This document shows positions 23,901 through 35,321 of a stretch of DNA of 64,000 bases, one piece after another. The DNA is from Holothuria scabra (lineage: Eukaryota > Echinodermata > Holothuroidea > Aspidochirotida > Holothuriidae). The notes under the pieces were generated by a model. The model had not been told where the DNA came from. It made no database searches and saw nothing but the letters and a program-made list of their open reading frames with translations. The stretch lies in contig CM074190.1 in NCBI GenBank assembly GCA_037179385.1, positions 12,110,206 through 12,174,205 of the forward strand, in the 5' to 3' direction. Numbering within the stretch: position 1 is the first letter of the stretch; each line of letters opens with the position of its first letter. A program made the translations under genes and the position numbers.

Positions 23901-26765
23901 AATCTAAGGAGTTACTCCTTGAAAATTTCACAATTGGGAGTGAGAACATATTGTCTCATGGATCCCAAGAACCAGTCTTGAAATACAGTATACTGCTACA
24001 CTAATTTAAGTATGAGTGACTGCATTGGCCTTTTTAATAACAGACGTGGTAGTGTGCAAGTTAGTTTGAAATCAGTCAGAGCAGCAGTTCTTTGTAAATG
24101 CAGAGTAGACAGTGTCAAATGATACCCAGTGTATTTTTTAACCTTACTAGCTAGGGCTCATATCAGTCACACTTACAGAAGTACAGTACCTTATAATGCC
24201 TTTTTTCTTCATTAGGATGAGAGACCATATATTGTATACCCTGTGACTGTGCTGTCACCGTGAGTCGCACTCTCCTCGGCTGTTATTAATACTTCCATAT
24301 TTGCCAGAAGTACTGTGCTGTGAATAACTTAAAAATGTTTTTGAGTAGACAGATCCTTTCCCTAATCTGGTCTTTTTCTTGAAAGGAAAGTGAAATGTAT
24401 AGCAAGTTTTGACAGGACTCCTACATTTGCCTGCACAATTTAGTGAAATTAATCCCAACTTTTAATCTTTTTTTGGTTAATTTTAACCCAACATTGCACC
24501 ATTTTATTTTCAAGGTGGCACATTCATGTTGGTGAGTCATAAAATTCTATCAAACCTAGTATACACCCTTTGGTTAAGCACAGTGAAGTACTGTGTGTGA
24601 GGACTTAACATTGAAAGAAACCTGTACGGCGCATACACTACACTGTATTATAATTTGTAGCCAGTGCTCATGAAATATGTAACTTTGGAATGGTTGACAA
24701 TTGCCAAAGTTTAATGCTCTCAATGCTGGAATTTAGTGAATGGTTTGGCATATTTGGAGTTATGACACCCAAAAGAAAATGAGTGATTTCAAAAAAGCAA
24801 GTGTTGGCATTTCATTCATGAAGTACATGCTTGCACTAGTTTCATAAGCCCTCTTCACATGTTCTAAAAAGTTCTTGAAAAGTGGCTGGAACTCCTTTAC
24901 TAGCAACTACTGTATAAAAAAATTCAAAACTACTGTATCTTATTCAATTTCAAGACAAGCACTGGTAATTGATGAATAGGAAATGGTCAATACAAGCATT
25001 TTTCGGAATTATTAAGAAAATAGTACAAAGTCAATTCAAAATAATTCCACTGAAATACTATTTACCCTGATTTCCCCCAGAGCTTGTTGGGAACCAAAAT
25101 TGAATGGCAAGGGAAAGCTACTGGGTAACCAGCCAATATCAGCGGGTCACAGCATGGCACAGCTTTAAATGCAGGTTGCATTTTTTGGAAATGACTGGTA
25201 TGCGTGAACAACACCGCAAAAATATCTGCAATTTATGGTAAAGTGTTCAAAGTTTCACATTCTTTAATACCATGCCTATTAAAGAAAGTACCTCCTGGCA
25301 GAAGTTTTTAAAATTACCTTTCGATTGGATTGCTTAAAGATGTAATTAAATTAATTTGCAGACTTCCATCTGCAAAAGAGATCATCACTTCATTGCAGGA
25401 ATAATATCTATTGGAGTGTATGGTGTACAGTACGTAGCAAAGGATAACATTTATTGTTAATTTGCATATATATTTGAACATTAAAAGCCTTTAGACAGTA
25501 ATGAGTTCAAAAATGTGGAATTTCTGAAGGGATAACAAAGTGAGCTGTACCTTGACAACTTTCTCTCCAAGTCTGTGCAGTGATCCATTTGTGAGGCACT
25601 TTGCCTATCCCATTAACTAGCTAAACTATCTAGACTTCAAGTCTTGGAAAGTGGAAGATCTTATACCCTTTTGCATCTAAAATCTTAAAATAAGGAGAAA
25701 TACCCTCTCCCCTTAGACTCTTTCTCCAGGCTGTTCAAAGCCCTTTATTACTGTGCCTCCCTCAGTTTGGTTAGTCTGGCTTGGGGAGGGGATGAGGGTT
25801 CCTTGGGTGGAAAAAGTTAGAAAGCTGAGAGGCTTCCTCCTGGGGAGAATTTTCCTTTTTCTGCATAGGAAAATATAGGGAGCATTGTGAGAAATTTGAC
25901 TTTTGTCCTGGAAAATAGTTTTTCTCCCTTCCTTGGAAATCAACATTTTTTCCAGCTCTGGGAGCTTATTGATCAATGTGTATAAGGTACTCATAACTAC
26001 CATTTTCTTAGTGCCCATCATGCAAACATTTCCCTATTACTCCCACCATTCAATCTTATGTGTGGAGATTCATAACTTGCCAAGCATAAATAATATCTTT
26101 TAGTGAAGTGTTCATAATGAGTGTGTGTTTAATCGGTGACTAGGTGTAACATCAGTTCAAATGGTGATTATTGACCTTTGGGATGGACCTGGAAATGAAG
26201 CTCAGTCAAAAACGTTTAAGTCTTCTTTAGTCTTGCTCTGAACCATTATTTGATGACTACATCTTCTGGTTTTCCATCTGTAATAGACTGTTTTTTCCTG
26301 TTTTCCAGGTGCTTCATCCTGTTCTGTGCAGAATGCAATTATAAGCACGTAGTGTTATGAATTTCAAAGCTACAAAAAAATTTAACAGATTGATTTATAT
26401 TCATGCAACACAAAATTAGATCTTGAGGTAAAGAAGAATATGTGCTCATATCACTTTTGTCACTCAGTTTTGAAGATTCTTTTGTTTTTATTCTTTCATC
26501 CTTTCTATAGTAGCATATGGCTGCACCAATTTTGGTGCATGGGCTCAAAGTATGTGTGAGGGTACTTGTATATTAGAGTCCAGAGTATATGCAGTCTTAA
26601 ATTTACACAGTCATCCATGGACATTTCTTGCAAAAGCTTTGTTCAGTAATAATCAGTGTTAAAAAGAGGTGTTTTCCTTGTTTTTTTTTTCTGTGTGGGG
26701 GGAGGGTGTTGAATCTTAGTCACTGCATTTTTGTGTCACAAACCTTAACTTACTAAAGACTATTG
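20974..26765. other. Unassigned CpG-poor sequence, 5.8 kb
   Basis: No gene is recognised. The segment 21930-22250, with a C15 run and GGGGCTTCGCCTCAGGCC, looks like a decayed hAT-like element without clear ends. A short palindrome lies at 23000-23037. Open frames of about 60-100 codons carry no domain. Confidence 0.4.
23000..23037. repeat. Short palindrome
   Basis: CCATTTCAGGAGATT is answered by AATCTCCTGAAAAATGG with a loop of six bases. No context suggests a function. Confidence 0.7.
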
Positions 26766-26773
26766 CACATGAA

Positions 26774-27137
26774 CAGGGGTGCAAATCTCTGTTTGAGAGT
26801 GGGGGGGGCAAAAATGCTTATGATGTGCCCATGAGTACTAAACTGTGCATGCTTGGCAGGCAGCGCAAGCGCGAAGTGCGAAGCCCCAAAGGACTGTTGG
26901 TGGGATCCAGGGGCAAAGCCCCTGTGGGGGTCCAGGGGGCGAAGCCCCCGGAAGCTCTTGTGCTCTGGCATTTCCAAAAGCTTCAGAAAAACTGTTTTTG
27001 AATGAAAAAAAAAGAAAAAAGGTGACCATATTTTTAGGTCTACTCAAATTTTTGGGGGCCAAATTACGATTTGGCCCCCCCACTTTTTCACTTGAGGGGG
27101 CGAAGGCCCCCTTGCCCCCCCAGGATTTGTGCCCATG
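26774..27137. mobile_element. hAT-like element, 364 bp
   Basis: The left end CAGGGGTGCAAATC and right end GATTTGTGCCCATG form an imperfect inverted repeat. CACATGAA is duplicated exactly at 26766-26773 and 27138-27145. The interior has GGGGGCGAAGCCCCC-type palindromes (26936-26951, 27097-27113). Overlapping open frames on both strands here are composition artefacts. Confidence 0.93.
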
Positions 27138-27213
27138 CACATGAAGGGAAATGAGCTTAGCAAAATGCTTTTTGTGTAGTTTTGCTCAGCTAGTTTCTCA
27201 GGAACAGCTTGAT

Positions 27214-27717
27214 ATTCATTGTTCATAAGGGTTGTTATTCATAACATGATGAACAGCAAAAAGAACTTCCGTTGTTCATAAGGTTTGTTATGAATTCATA
27301 AAATCGATAGATAAAAAAGGTTCATTACTCATAAGGTTCATTATTCATAACTGAGAAGAAGGTTCCATATTCATAATAAAACAGATTCGATTTTCATAGT
27401 TAAAAAAAGGTTTGTGCCTCACAATGGAAAATAATGTTCGTCATTCACAATTGAAAATAAGGCTCATTAATCATTATGAATAATGGACTTTTTTCCCATT
27501 ATGAAAAACAAACCCTTTTTCCAATTACGAATTGTGACCCTTATTTCCTATTATGTCTATCGAACCTTATTTCAATTATGAGTATCAAACCTTTTTTTCT
27601 GTTATAAATAGCGAACCATATGGACAACAAACCTATGTGACAATTATGAATAAGGGCCCTTATGAATAAGGAACCTTTTTAAAAATGACCCTTATGGATA
27701 AAAAACCTTATGAATAT
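27214..27717. mobile_element. Palindromic array element, ATA-type (about 500 bp)
   Basis: The left half carries many diverged units of the type GTTCATAAGG / TTATTCATAA (27214-27470). The right half carries the complement type TTATGAATAAGG / CCTTATGAATA (27470-27717). The centre of symmetry is near 27470. The unit differs from that of the 30.5 kb element mainly by ATA in place of CGA. No target duplication is clear. Confidence 0.75.
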
Positions 27718-29519
27718 TGGGTGGACCCCACTTTCTCATGTGTGGGGACATTTGGTGGGACTTTGCCTCGCAAAGCAGGTAACTCAAATAGATCAAAATG
27801 CTTCATGTTTTTTTTACAGAAAATGCTACTTTCACCACCATGCGCTCCAGATGCCTGTTCAATAGTACAAGGATGTGAGCCAAGTGCTCATATCCAGTAC
27901 ACCGTACATGGTGGGAAAAGTGTCACTTGCATCAAAAGAAACAATTTTATATTTGAGTACAGTAATCTGCCTAGGGAGGCAGTATCTAAAACATGCCTGC
28001 AGCAGTGAGAAGTAAGCTGAGCGAATTCACTTTTCTGAGCTTATTCCTCTCAAGTGCGTTTAAGACTTTAGGAATCTAACAAAATGCACAAGTCTATTTG
28101 TTGTAATTATGATCCAACTCAAAATGTTGTCAAGGTCAAAGCTTTTTAACTCTTTCTGGAAGGTGTCACTGTGCATGCTGCTGGCTTGATATATATGGGT
28201 ATGGACCAACAGGAAAGCCCAGTGTGTGTAAGGTTAGGAAGATAAGATTAACAGGAAAAATCAAAAAGTACTTTACACCCATAAAAAGTTATAACTTCAT
28301 ACCATTTTGATATATATTTAGACCAGTATGAGTCCATGGGTCAGTCTTATTATTAGGATCTCTTGAACTACAGTGGATGATGTGTTTAGCATTTTTGCAG
28401 CTGATGATTTTTTTCTGTACAGTATTGTTGACACTAAATCACTCACATACACTCCTTAAATTGAGTGAATAATGAGTATAGTTTTGTTTTATCCACCTGA
28501 AGGCAGCAATTTTTATAATGTACAGTATAAGTTATTTTCATGAAGTGAAGACAGTTTGTTGTCTCTTGTGCATGCTAACATCACATTGCAGCACATGCAT
28601 GGTTAATTATCCACTCATTAAATTCTTTGTATAGCAACAGTGATCTTACATAATGTCATTGTACAGGGTATCTGGTCCCCAGTGTACTCAACACAGCCCA
28701 TGTGGGACAATGCCAGTTGCCCCTGAGCCTATTTCACTTTATAATAAAACCTTCTGAGTTGAGGAAAGGTGTTAACAGAATATGCTAGTTCAAGTTTGAA
28801 CAAAAAAAATATTCTTTTGTCAGTTAACTTTGGAAGTTAATGTGCATATTTTTGTTGGGCCCCTGGGAAAGCAGTGGTGTTTAGGACAGACTTGGAAATG
28901 TTTGTTTTCTTAAAGAGATGAATAAATTTGATGTCCAGAAGGTTTGAAAGTGTCAACAGCTTCTGTCAAAGGATGTTTTGTTTTCAAGATTATATGAAAG
29001 ATACTGTACCTCCCCATCTGCTAAAGCAAAATAGATTTATTTGTTGTTAGTAATTTTATTTATTACAGTATTTCATACCAGAGGTTCAGAAACCTACTTC
29101 AGTATGTGGCACAGATGTAGCTTTTAGCTGTTAAACAGGGGTGATCTGGTATGTATATTGGAATATTTGCCAGAAATACTGGCACATAGTTGATGCAGTT
29201 CAAAACATTTGTCTTATTTATCCTAGCTCATCCCAATGACCAGAAACCCAATGTTCGAAGTTCAAACTGGCTTTGCAAATACTTCTGAGAAGCATTCAAC
29301 ATAATGATAATAGTATTAAGATCCTAACAAATGTTACTGTAGTACCAACAAATTGAATCTAGGGGGTGGGGGGTTGTTTTCCTCATTAATATTCCTGTGG
29401 GAGGTTTGCAATTTGAACAGGGAATTCCCTTATTTCAGCTTAGAGTGTGAAGAGAGTGTAGCATAGTTCTATTGTTACTGCATCATCTGTACAGTGCAAT
29501 CAAAGCAAAGTCTTCTAGT
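27718..29519. other. Unassigned CpG-poor sequence
   Basis: No gene is recognised. The 107-codon open frame from 27685 starts inside the palindromic element and shows no domain. Confidence 0.4.
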
Positions 29520-29745
29520 TAGCTCTTCCTGAAGATACTTTAACAGTCCGGTTCTCAACTGACTTTGTTTGCTGAGCAGAGCAATGGATTTTAGTGACAA
29601 ACCTATGCCAAGGAAAGCCATAGTGCTCAACGGTATATAAAGCAACATATGTCAAGCGGAACTTGAACCCATGCACATGTGCAACACATTGGTTACACAG
29701 AAGCTGTAATAAACCACGCTGCCACTTTATGACCAGCAAACCGCA
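29520..29745 (-). mobile_element. tRNA-derived SINE candidate
   Basis: On the - strand, GTCATAAAGTGGCAGCGTGG (complement of about 29714-29733) resembles an RNA polymerase III A box. GGTTCAAGTTCC (complement of 29658-29669) resembles a B box, about 50-60 bases downstream. The following - strand sequence to about 29520 would be the SINE body. It has no foldable tRNA acceptor pairing that I can confirm and no clear flanking duplication, so it is more likely a SINE than a tRNA gene. Confidence 0.5.
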
Positions 29746-29848
29746 CAATCTTGTTTGTGTCCTCTACATTTTACTGTGGAGCCCACAAGAGCTATGATAT
29801 AATTGGATGAATTTTTGACCAGCTGTAAATTTGGAAACCAATCAGATG

Positions 29849-30095
29849 GATGCAGTGGCATCACTAGGATATCAAAAGGGTAGTGAGGAGGGGGTGTGTT
29901 GGCAAACTGAATGCAAAGGAAAATATTGCAGAAAAGATTTTCTCATTGTGCAAAATTGAGGGTGAAGCACAAATTCTAATGGGTGGGATCTTGGTGTCCA
30001 ACTTAGAGTCTTTGGTGGGTTCCAGGGGAAAATCCCTGACAGGGAGTTGAAGGGGGTGAAGCCCCTGCAAACTCTGAGGTTTTAGCTTATCTCTT
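29849..30095. mobile_element. Truncated hAT-like fragment
   Basis: Begins CAGTGGCATCACTAGG, a hAT-style terminus, followed by G-rich sequence and a GGGGGTGAAGCCCCTG palindrome (30052-30067) like that in the 26.8 kb element. No matching right end was found, so the element appears truncated. Confidence 0.5.
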
Positions 30096-30427
30096 GGTTA
30101 AAGCTGAGTCTATTTTGCCTTTGGTGGGATGTAAGTAAGGACCTATGTTATTTTCTGTGGGGAAAAGCCTTAAGTTTGTAACTTAAATGATTTTGATTTG
30201 CCATGTGAACATAGAAGCATAACATGCTAATCCCTGTCCATAAATCAGTTGTCTGCATGTTTATGAATAAACAGAAGGCACCATATGTTAAATAGTCAAG
30301 CTGCAGTAGTGATAGCCATGCTTTTTTATAAATGTAGTTTGTGGCATGTGTACAATAACACTGCATGGCTGAGGCAGAGCAGTATAGTTAGCTGCAGCTA
30401 CTGGTTTTTATCCATGAAAGTAGGTCC

Positions 30428-30453
30428 ACTGTACTGTACTGTACTGTACAGTA
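30428..30453. repeat. (GTACT)n-type short repeat
   Basis: ACTGTACTGTACTGTACTGT followed by ACAGTAC: a five-base periodic run, self-complementary, directly left of the palindromic array element. Confidence 0.85.
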
Positions 30454-30460
30454 CCTCTAT

Positions 30461-31587
30461 GATGCATCGATTGTCGTTCATTATTCCGAAGGTTCATTAT
30501 TCCGAAGGTCCGTTATTCCGAATAGAGAATAAGGGTCGTTTTTCCGAAGGGTCGTTATTCCGAAGGTTCGTCATTCCGAAGGTTCGTTATTCCGAAAAGA
30601 AAATAAGGGTCTTTATTCCGACGGTTCGCTGTTCCGAAGGTTCGTTATTCCGACGGTTCGTTATTCCGAATAGAGAATAAGGGCCGTTATTGCGAAGGGT
30701 CGTTATTCCGAATGGAGGATGTGGGCTCTTATCCCTCCAAGTATACAAGGACACAGTTTCTGCGTTAGGTACGGTACTGCCCAAATTGCGGTACGCTTAG
30801 TCTGACCTACCTTCCTTTCTTCATTTGCGTCAGACCACCTTAAAGGCCCAGTTCCCTCACCCTAAACAGTATAAGTTCTCCTAACCTTCTTACTTAAGCC
30901 CCTCCTTAAAGTGTCTTAAATTAATCCTTATCCAGACATAGTCTCACTTCAGAGTGAGTAAAGGAAAGTTCAATGTTTATAATAAAAACTCTCAGTACAG
31001 TTCATGCTATGTAACATTACCTGTTGGTACTCTGCATTGTCAACTAGCTGTCAATCAAAGATCTGAGCCAATTGAGAATTGCGGTATACCCCTACCAGAA
31101 CTGTAGATTGGGATGAGAGGACTTGCCCTTTAAAATGGCTGTAAATCTGGTCCCCCTTCCCTCTCAAAAACGTACTATCAGCAGTTAGTCCGTAATGAGA
31201 TTTTCTTACCAGTGACTCTTGTTATTTGGGTATATTGGGTTGCTGTAATTGCTTGGCCATAAGACCCGCATCCTTCTAGCGACTACAATATTTAATTTCA
31301 TTTCATCTATTGGTATTTCACACCATGATCATAAATGTATGCAAACATATAACATATTCATATATTCTCTGTTCGGAATAACGGAACCCTATCCTGTTTT
31401 CAGAATAACGAACCTTCGGAATAATGACCCCTATGTTTCATTCGGAATAACGAACCTTCGGAATAACGACCCTTATTCTCTATTCGGAATAACGAACCTT
31501 CGGAATAACGGCCCTCATGTTTTATTCGGAATAACGAACCTTCGGAATAAGGACCCTTCAGAATAATGATCAGACCCCTGATGCATC
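30461..31587. mobile_element. Palindromic array element, CGA-type (about 1.1 kb)
   Basis: The left arm, 30475-30712, is an array of about 13 units based on GGTTCGTTATTCCGAA, punctuated by AATAGAGAATAAGGG spacers. The right arm, 31372-31569, is the same array in complement (TTCGGAATAACGAACC). The core between them is split by TTAA-MITE copy 5. GATGCATC occurs at 30461-30468 and at 31580-31587, just outside the arrays. Because GATGCATC is its own complement it may be an 8-bp target duplication or the tip of the inverted repeat. No open frame of note lies inside. Confidence 0.85.
30844..31129 (+). mobile_element. TTAA-MITE family 1, copy 5 (286 bp)
   Basis: TTAA at 30840-30843 and 31130-31133. 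The ends are AGGCCCAGTTCCCTCACCC and GGGATGAGAGGACTTGCCCT. It is inserted in the core of the palindromic array element, so it is younger than that element's core. Confidence 0.9.
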
Positions 31588-34540
31588 TACTGCAAGATTT
31601 TTTCCCCCATCAATGGTGCATTGTAGTGCTAGCTGCCTCCAAGGTAGTGCTTCCATGAATGGACTGTCTCTTGTCCCTCTTCTGTGATTTAATTTGGATA
31701 AAGTTAATACATACAACATCAAGAGAGATATTGCAAGGGTGGGGATGCACCCTCAACCACAAGGTGGGTGTATAGTGAGTCAAATGTGCATCATTGTCCA
31801 AGTTGTGACACAGGGTGTGTTCAGGTTCCCAAATGATGTATCTAAGCAACTTTGTAGGTGTGGCATGCATAGTTTCACCATATTTAACCAGAAACTGCAT
31901 CAAAGTATATGAGGAGCTGGAGCAATCCTGTACAGTTGAGGGAGTAACTAACACTATACCAAAGAACATTGAATGATCTCTCTGAGGGGTTCAAGGGTGT
32001 GTCTTACAGTTGAGTATATATTGCACTTAGCAGTGCCTTTTTAAAGGCCTGTTAAAACCAACTAACTGTCTGTGCAGTAGGCCGATTTTTTTATTGCAAT
32101 ACTCACCTTGTACAATGACATTCCAAACTCTCTCACTGTATGAGCCCTTCAGCACATTACAACTACTGTACTTGCAATATACATCAGTATGCAATGTGGT
32201 AAGTGACAGAGAAATGGATAGCATTTAAGACTAAGTAATGTTGGTTGGACAGGGTTTGTGTGCAAGTTTTACACCTCGGTCTCTAACCATTTTACTTAGT
32301 TTTGCAATATAAATCATGTAGTTTAGCAAGGTAAGTTATGTAGGATCAAGTGGGTTAGTGGAGTGCTGTGGTTACTGTGTCTAATGGTAGAACAGGTTTG
32401 CAGACCATTAAGCATACTTCATGCAATTGTGCCCCACCTCCCAGTGCAACAGATAATGTTCCCGCTGGTATAAGGGTTTTAAAATAGTGTATTTTTTAAG
32501 CTTTTGGACAGTGTATACTGCTAAGAAATATACAGTACTAAGTACCGTACCAAAACTATACCTAGGGTGCAGTTCGTACAAAAGTGCAATGTTTGTGTTG
32601 ATTAAAGGAAGATAGGTAACATGTTAACAAGTATTACATGGGAATATATCCAAACTTTCTTGCAGTCAGGAATACCAGATTGGTCCAAAGCTGTTCTAGC
32701 AAGAATTTCCTGTTTCTGTTGCTGTATATTTGGTGGTTTTAACTGTTACCTTAACAACTAGGGGTCAAAATTTGCTCTCTGATGGCCAAATAAGTTTAGA
32801 GGCTGGTTATCATAATGCTGAGAAGCAAGTGGGAAATATATTTTTTGATGTAAAGCAAATGTAACAGATAATGCAAAACTACAGAATGTGACATATATTA
32901 TATATTTGTGTGACATATATTATATATTCGTGTGACATATATTATATATTCGTCATTCATGTCGTAAAATCATTGAATATTCATACAGCTTTGGTCCTAA
33001 ATATGTGCTTTAATTTGGGTCATCTTGGACCAGAATTCTCTTCATTGTTCACAGATTTATCAAGACAATTTGATTAGAACAGCATTGTGCTCTAGGGCTG
33101 TTGTATGTTGTTTATTCCTAAAATTTATGAACTAGGCAATATGTTCCAACAATTGAATACATCAGAAAATTCTGCCCCTTGAAAAGCAGTTGACATAACT
33201 TGGCCAATGTCATGACTTGGCCAGTTCTTTGAACAATAGAAACCCACAAACAACAATAGGTACTGTACTGATCTTTGTAATCTTTAACAATGTGGCTCTT
33301 TTCAGTCATTTTATGAACATGATATTTGTCCAGGTTTCAAGGGAACTAAAAATCTGTAAAAATGAGTTGATGTTGGAAAAACCACCAAATTTGAATGCTG
33401 CCACCATTCATAGCTAATTCAGCTGTTGATGGCCACATTAACATCTGTGTGGCATTCACACATTTTGGTATGACTGTGTTTCTGGAAGCATTGTCAATGA
33501 ACTGTAAAAGTTAAACAAAGCAGTGATAAACTGTTGTGGAAGCCACAATCACCCTTTAACCTTTATAAAGTTTATCTCAGCAATGTCCTGTTTATCTTGT
33601 GCACCTACTACACAGTGTATTATAGTGACTTTGAATTTTGTACTGTAAGACAGTCACATAGAGGGTCAGTAAGTTGTGTGGTTCATATGAATCAAGTTTC
33701 TTTAGTTACAGGAAGCAAGTCTGTCCTTGAAAACTATGTTCTGTAGCTGTTACATCAGTTTGTGACATTGACTGTATACAGTATAGGAGATTATTTAAAA
33801 GGAGATTGCTTTGTTTGGAGATGTGGGAACATTTCTGGTACACTAGTCTCAAGAAGGATTTTTTTTGAGGATAAGAGGAAATGATTTAGACGTGTACAAG
33901 TAATTTCAATTTATTTGGTAAAGGAAGGTATGCAACAGGAGACTGTATCAGAGGTAAGGCACTAACTATCATTCTATTTGCTTCTTTAGGAAAATGTTCA
34001 TAACTTGGAGTTTGTTTTCTAGTTATGTCAAAGATTTTGAACTCTTTTCACATGGTCAAAACCCCTACGGTGTAATTGTAGCCCATACCTAATTGTATAC
34101 TGGCAGGGTTGAATTACCTTGTTGGTAACACTTTAAAATTGTAATATGCGTCCTTTAATAGAGGCCCTAAACTTTTTATTTTCAAGTGTGCTTCAAATCA
34201 CACTCAAAATTAGGGAGTGTGGTAGGTGTACTGTTTTATTAACTTTGATACATTTTTTTTTTAGTTGCCATTCTTTATTTAGGTATGCAAAAAAGTACAT
34301 TCTTCACAGCAATTTGAGGTGAGTGATGGTGTGCAATCATGCTCACACACCTCAAAATTCAAGGCCTGTTTAATACAAGGACAGATCTGTCAATCATAGG
34401 AGCATCATGAAATTGACTCATCATTTTACAGACTTTTGATTTTAGTTTGCTGTGGAATAAGAGGGCATAGTTTTTTCTTGTCCTGGACAGTGGGCAGGTT
34501 TTTAACTTCTCTACCCATTGTGCTTCTACTACCTGTAAAT
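31588..34540. other. Unassigned CpG-poor sequence
   Basis: No gene is recognised in about 3 kb. It contains the 22-bp tandem repeat at 32888 and several short open frames on both strands without domains. Confidence 0.4.
32888..32953. repeat. 22-bp tandem repeat, three units
   Basis: Three units of GTGACATATATTATATATTYG plus T; the first differs from the others by one base. Confidence 0.95.
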
Positions 34541-34661
34541 ATTCTGAACAGCCCAATGACCCCAAGCAGTCCACTTGGCAAGTTAATGAGTCAGTTATGG
34601 GGATCCAGAGACTCATCTGCTTGCCCAGTGGACTGCTTGTGATCACTGTCCTGTTCAGAAT
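34541..34661. repeat. Foldback hairpin, 121 bp
   Basis: 52-bp arms: ATTCTGAACAG at the left end is answered by CTGTTCAGAAT at the right end. CAAGCAGTCCACTTGGCAAG is answered by its near-complement at 34617-34638. The loop is 17 bases. It may be a small foldback MITE or a transcribed hairpin; open frames on both strands here are shadows of the palindrome. Confidence 0.85.
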
Positions 34662-34694
34662 ACTCCCTAAATATGATGGAACCAGTCCTACTGT

Positions 34695-35312
34695 GGTTAC
34701 AGTTAGTTTCCGCCCTCGCTACTTTCCGCCCTTCAAAAACGGTGTTTTCCACCCCCTTCATTTTTAGCAGAAAACATCTTTTTGGGAGGCGGAAAGTAAT
34801 GGAATGGAATGTGATATCAGTGATACTTTTGTCAAATGAAGATTCCATCAACTTTTCCTTAAAGTTTCAAACTTCATCGATGTCTTTTACTATTCAATGC
34901 GACACCCGTTAGAGCCATGTTGACGTCTTTCCAAGCAACATTCTCAATATAGACTTTAGTATACTTATACGTACTTACGTACAGGTATATGGTATTCAGT
35001 GCTGTGAACAACTGTTCACACATTCAGCATAAGTCTACCTATAGATAAGCGGACTACTTATACGTAAAAAATACAAGTCCATGACTAGACTTGACATTTA
35101 GAAAAAAGGTTGTAAAATTCATTCTTTTCTATGATTTTTGATGAGGATACCGAAAAAGTTTTAGGCCTTGCCATAAATTTCATTGTTTCCTTGTACTTTG
35201 ATTTGAAATTTGAAGTTGACAGTTATTTTTATAACACGTTAGTTCAAACATTACTTTCCGCCCCTAAAAATCTTGGGGCGGAAACTACCGAGGGCGGAAA
35301 CTAACGGACCCC
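34695..35312. mobile_element. Mutator-like non-autonomous element, 618 bp
   Basis: TCCTACTGT is duplicated exactly at 34686-34694 and 35313-35321, a 9-bp target duplication typical of Mutator-like elements. The inverted ends share GTTAGTTTCCGCCCTCG, and each contains further GCGGAAA/TTTCCGC words (left: 34725, 34791; right: 35256, 35277). There is no transposase frame. CpG content is higher than in the flanks, consistent with recent insertion. Confidence 0.92.
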
Positions 35313-35321
35313 TCCTACTGT

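Noticed and set aside
26838..27144. Overlapping 99-100 codon frames on both strands
   Set aside because: They lie inside a hAT-like element and result from its GC-rich palindromes.
29655..29745. Functional tRNA gene on the - strand
   Set aside because: Box-like words are present, but I could not pair an acceptor stem or cloverleaf; a SINE head is more likely.
30476..30712. CRISPR-like look of the regular TTATTCCGAA array
   Set aside because: Units are directly abutting with no unique spacers of constant length, and the same array is inverted nearby in an animal genome.
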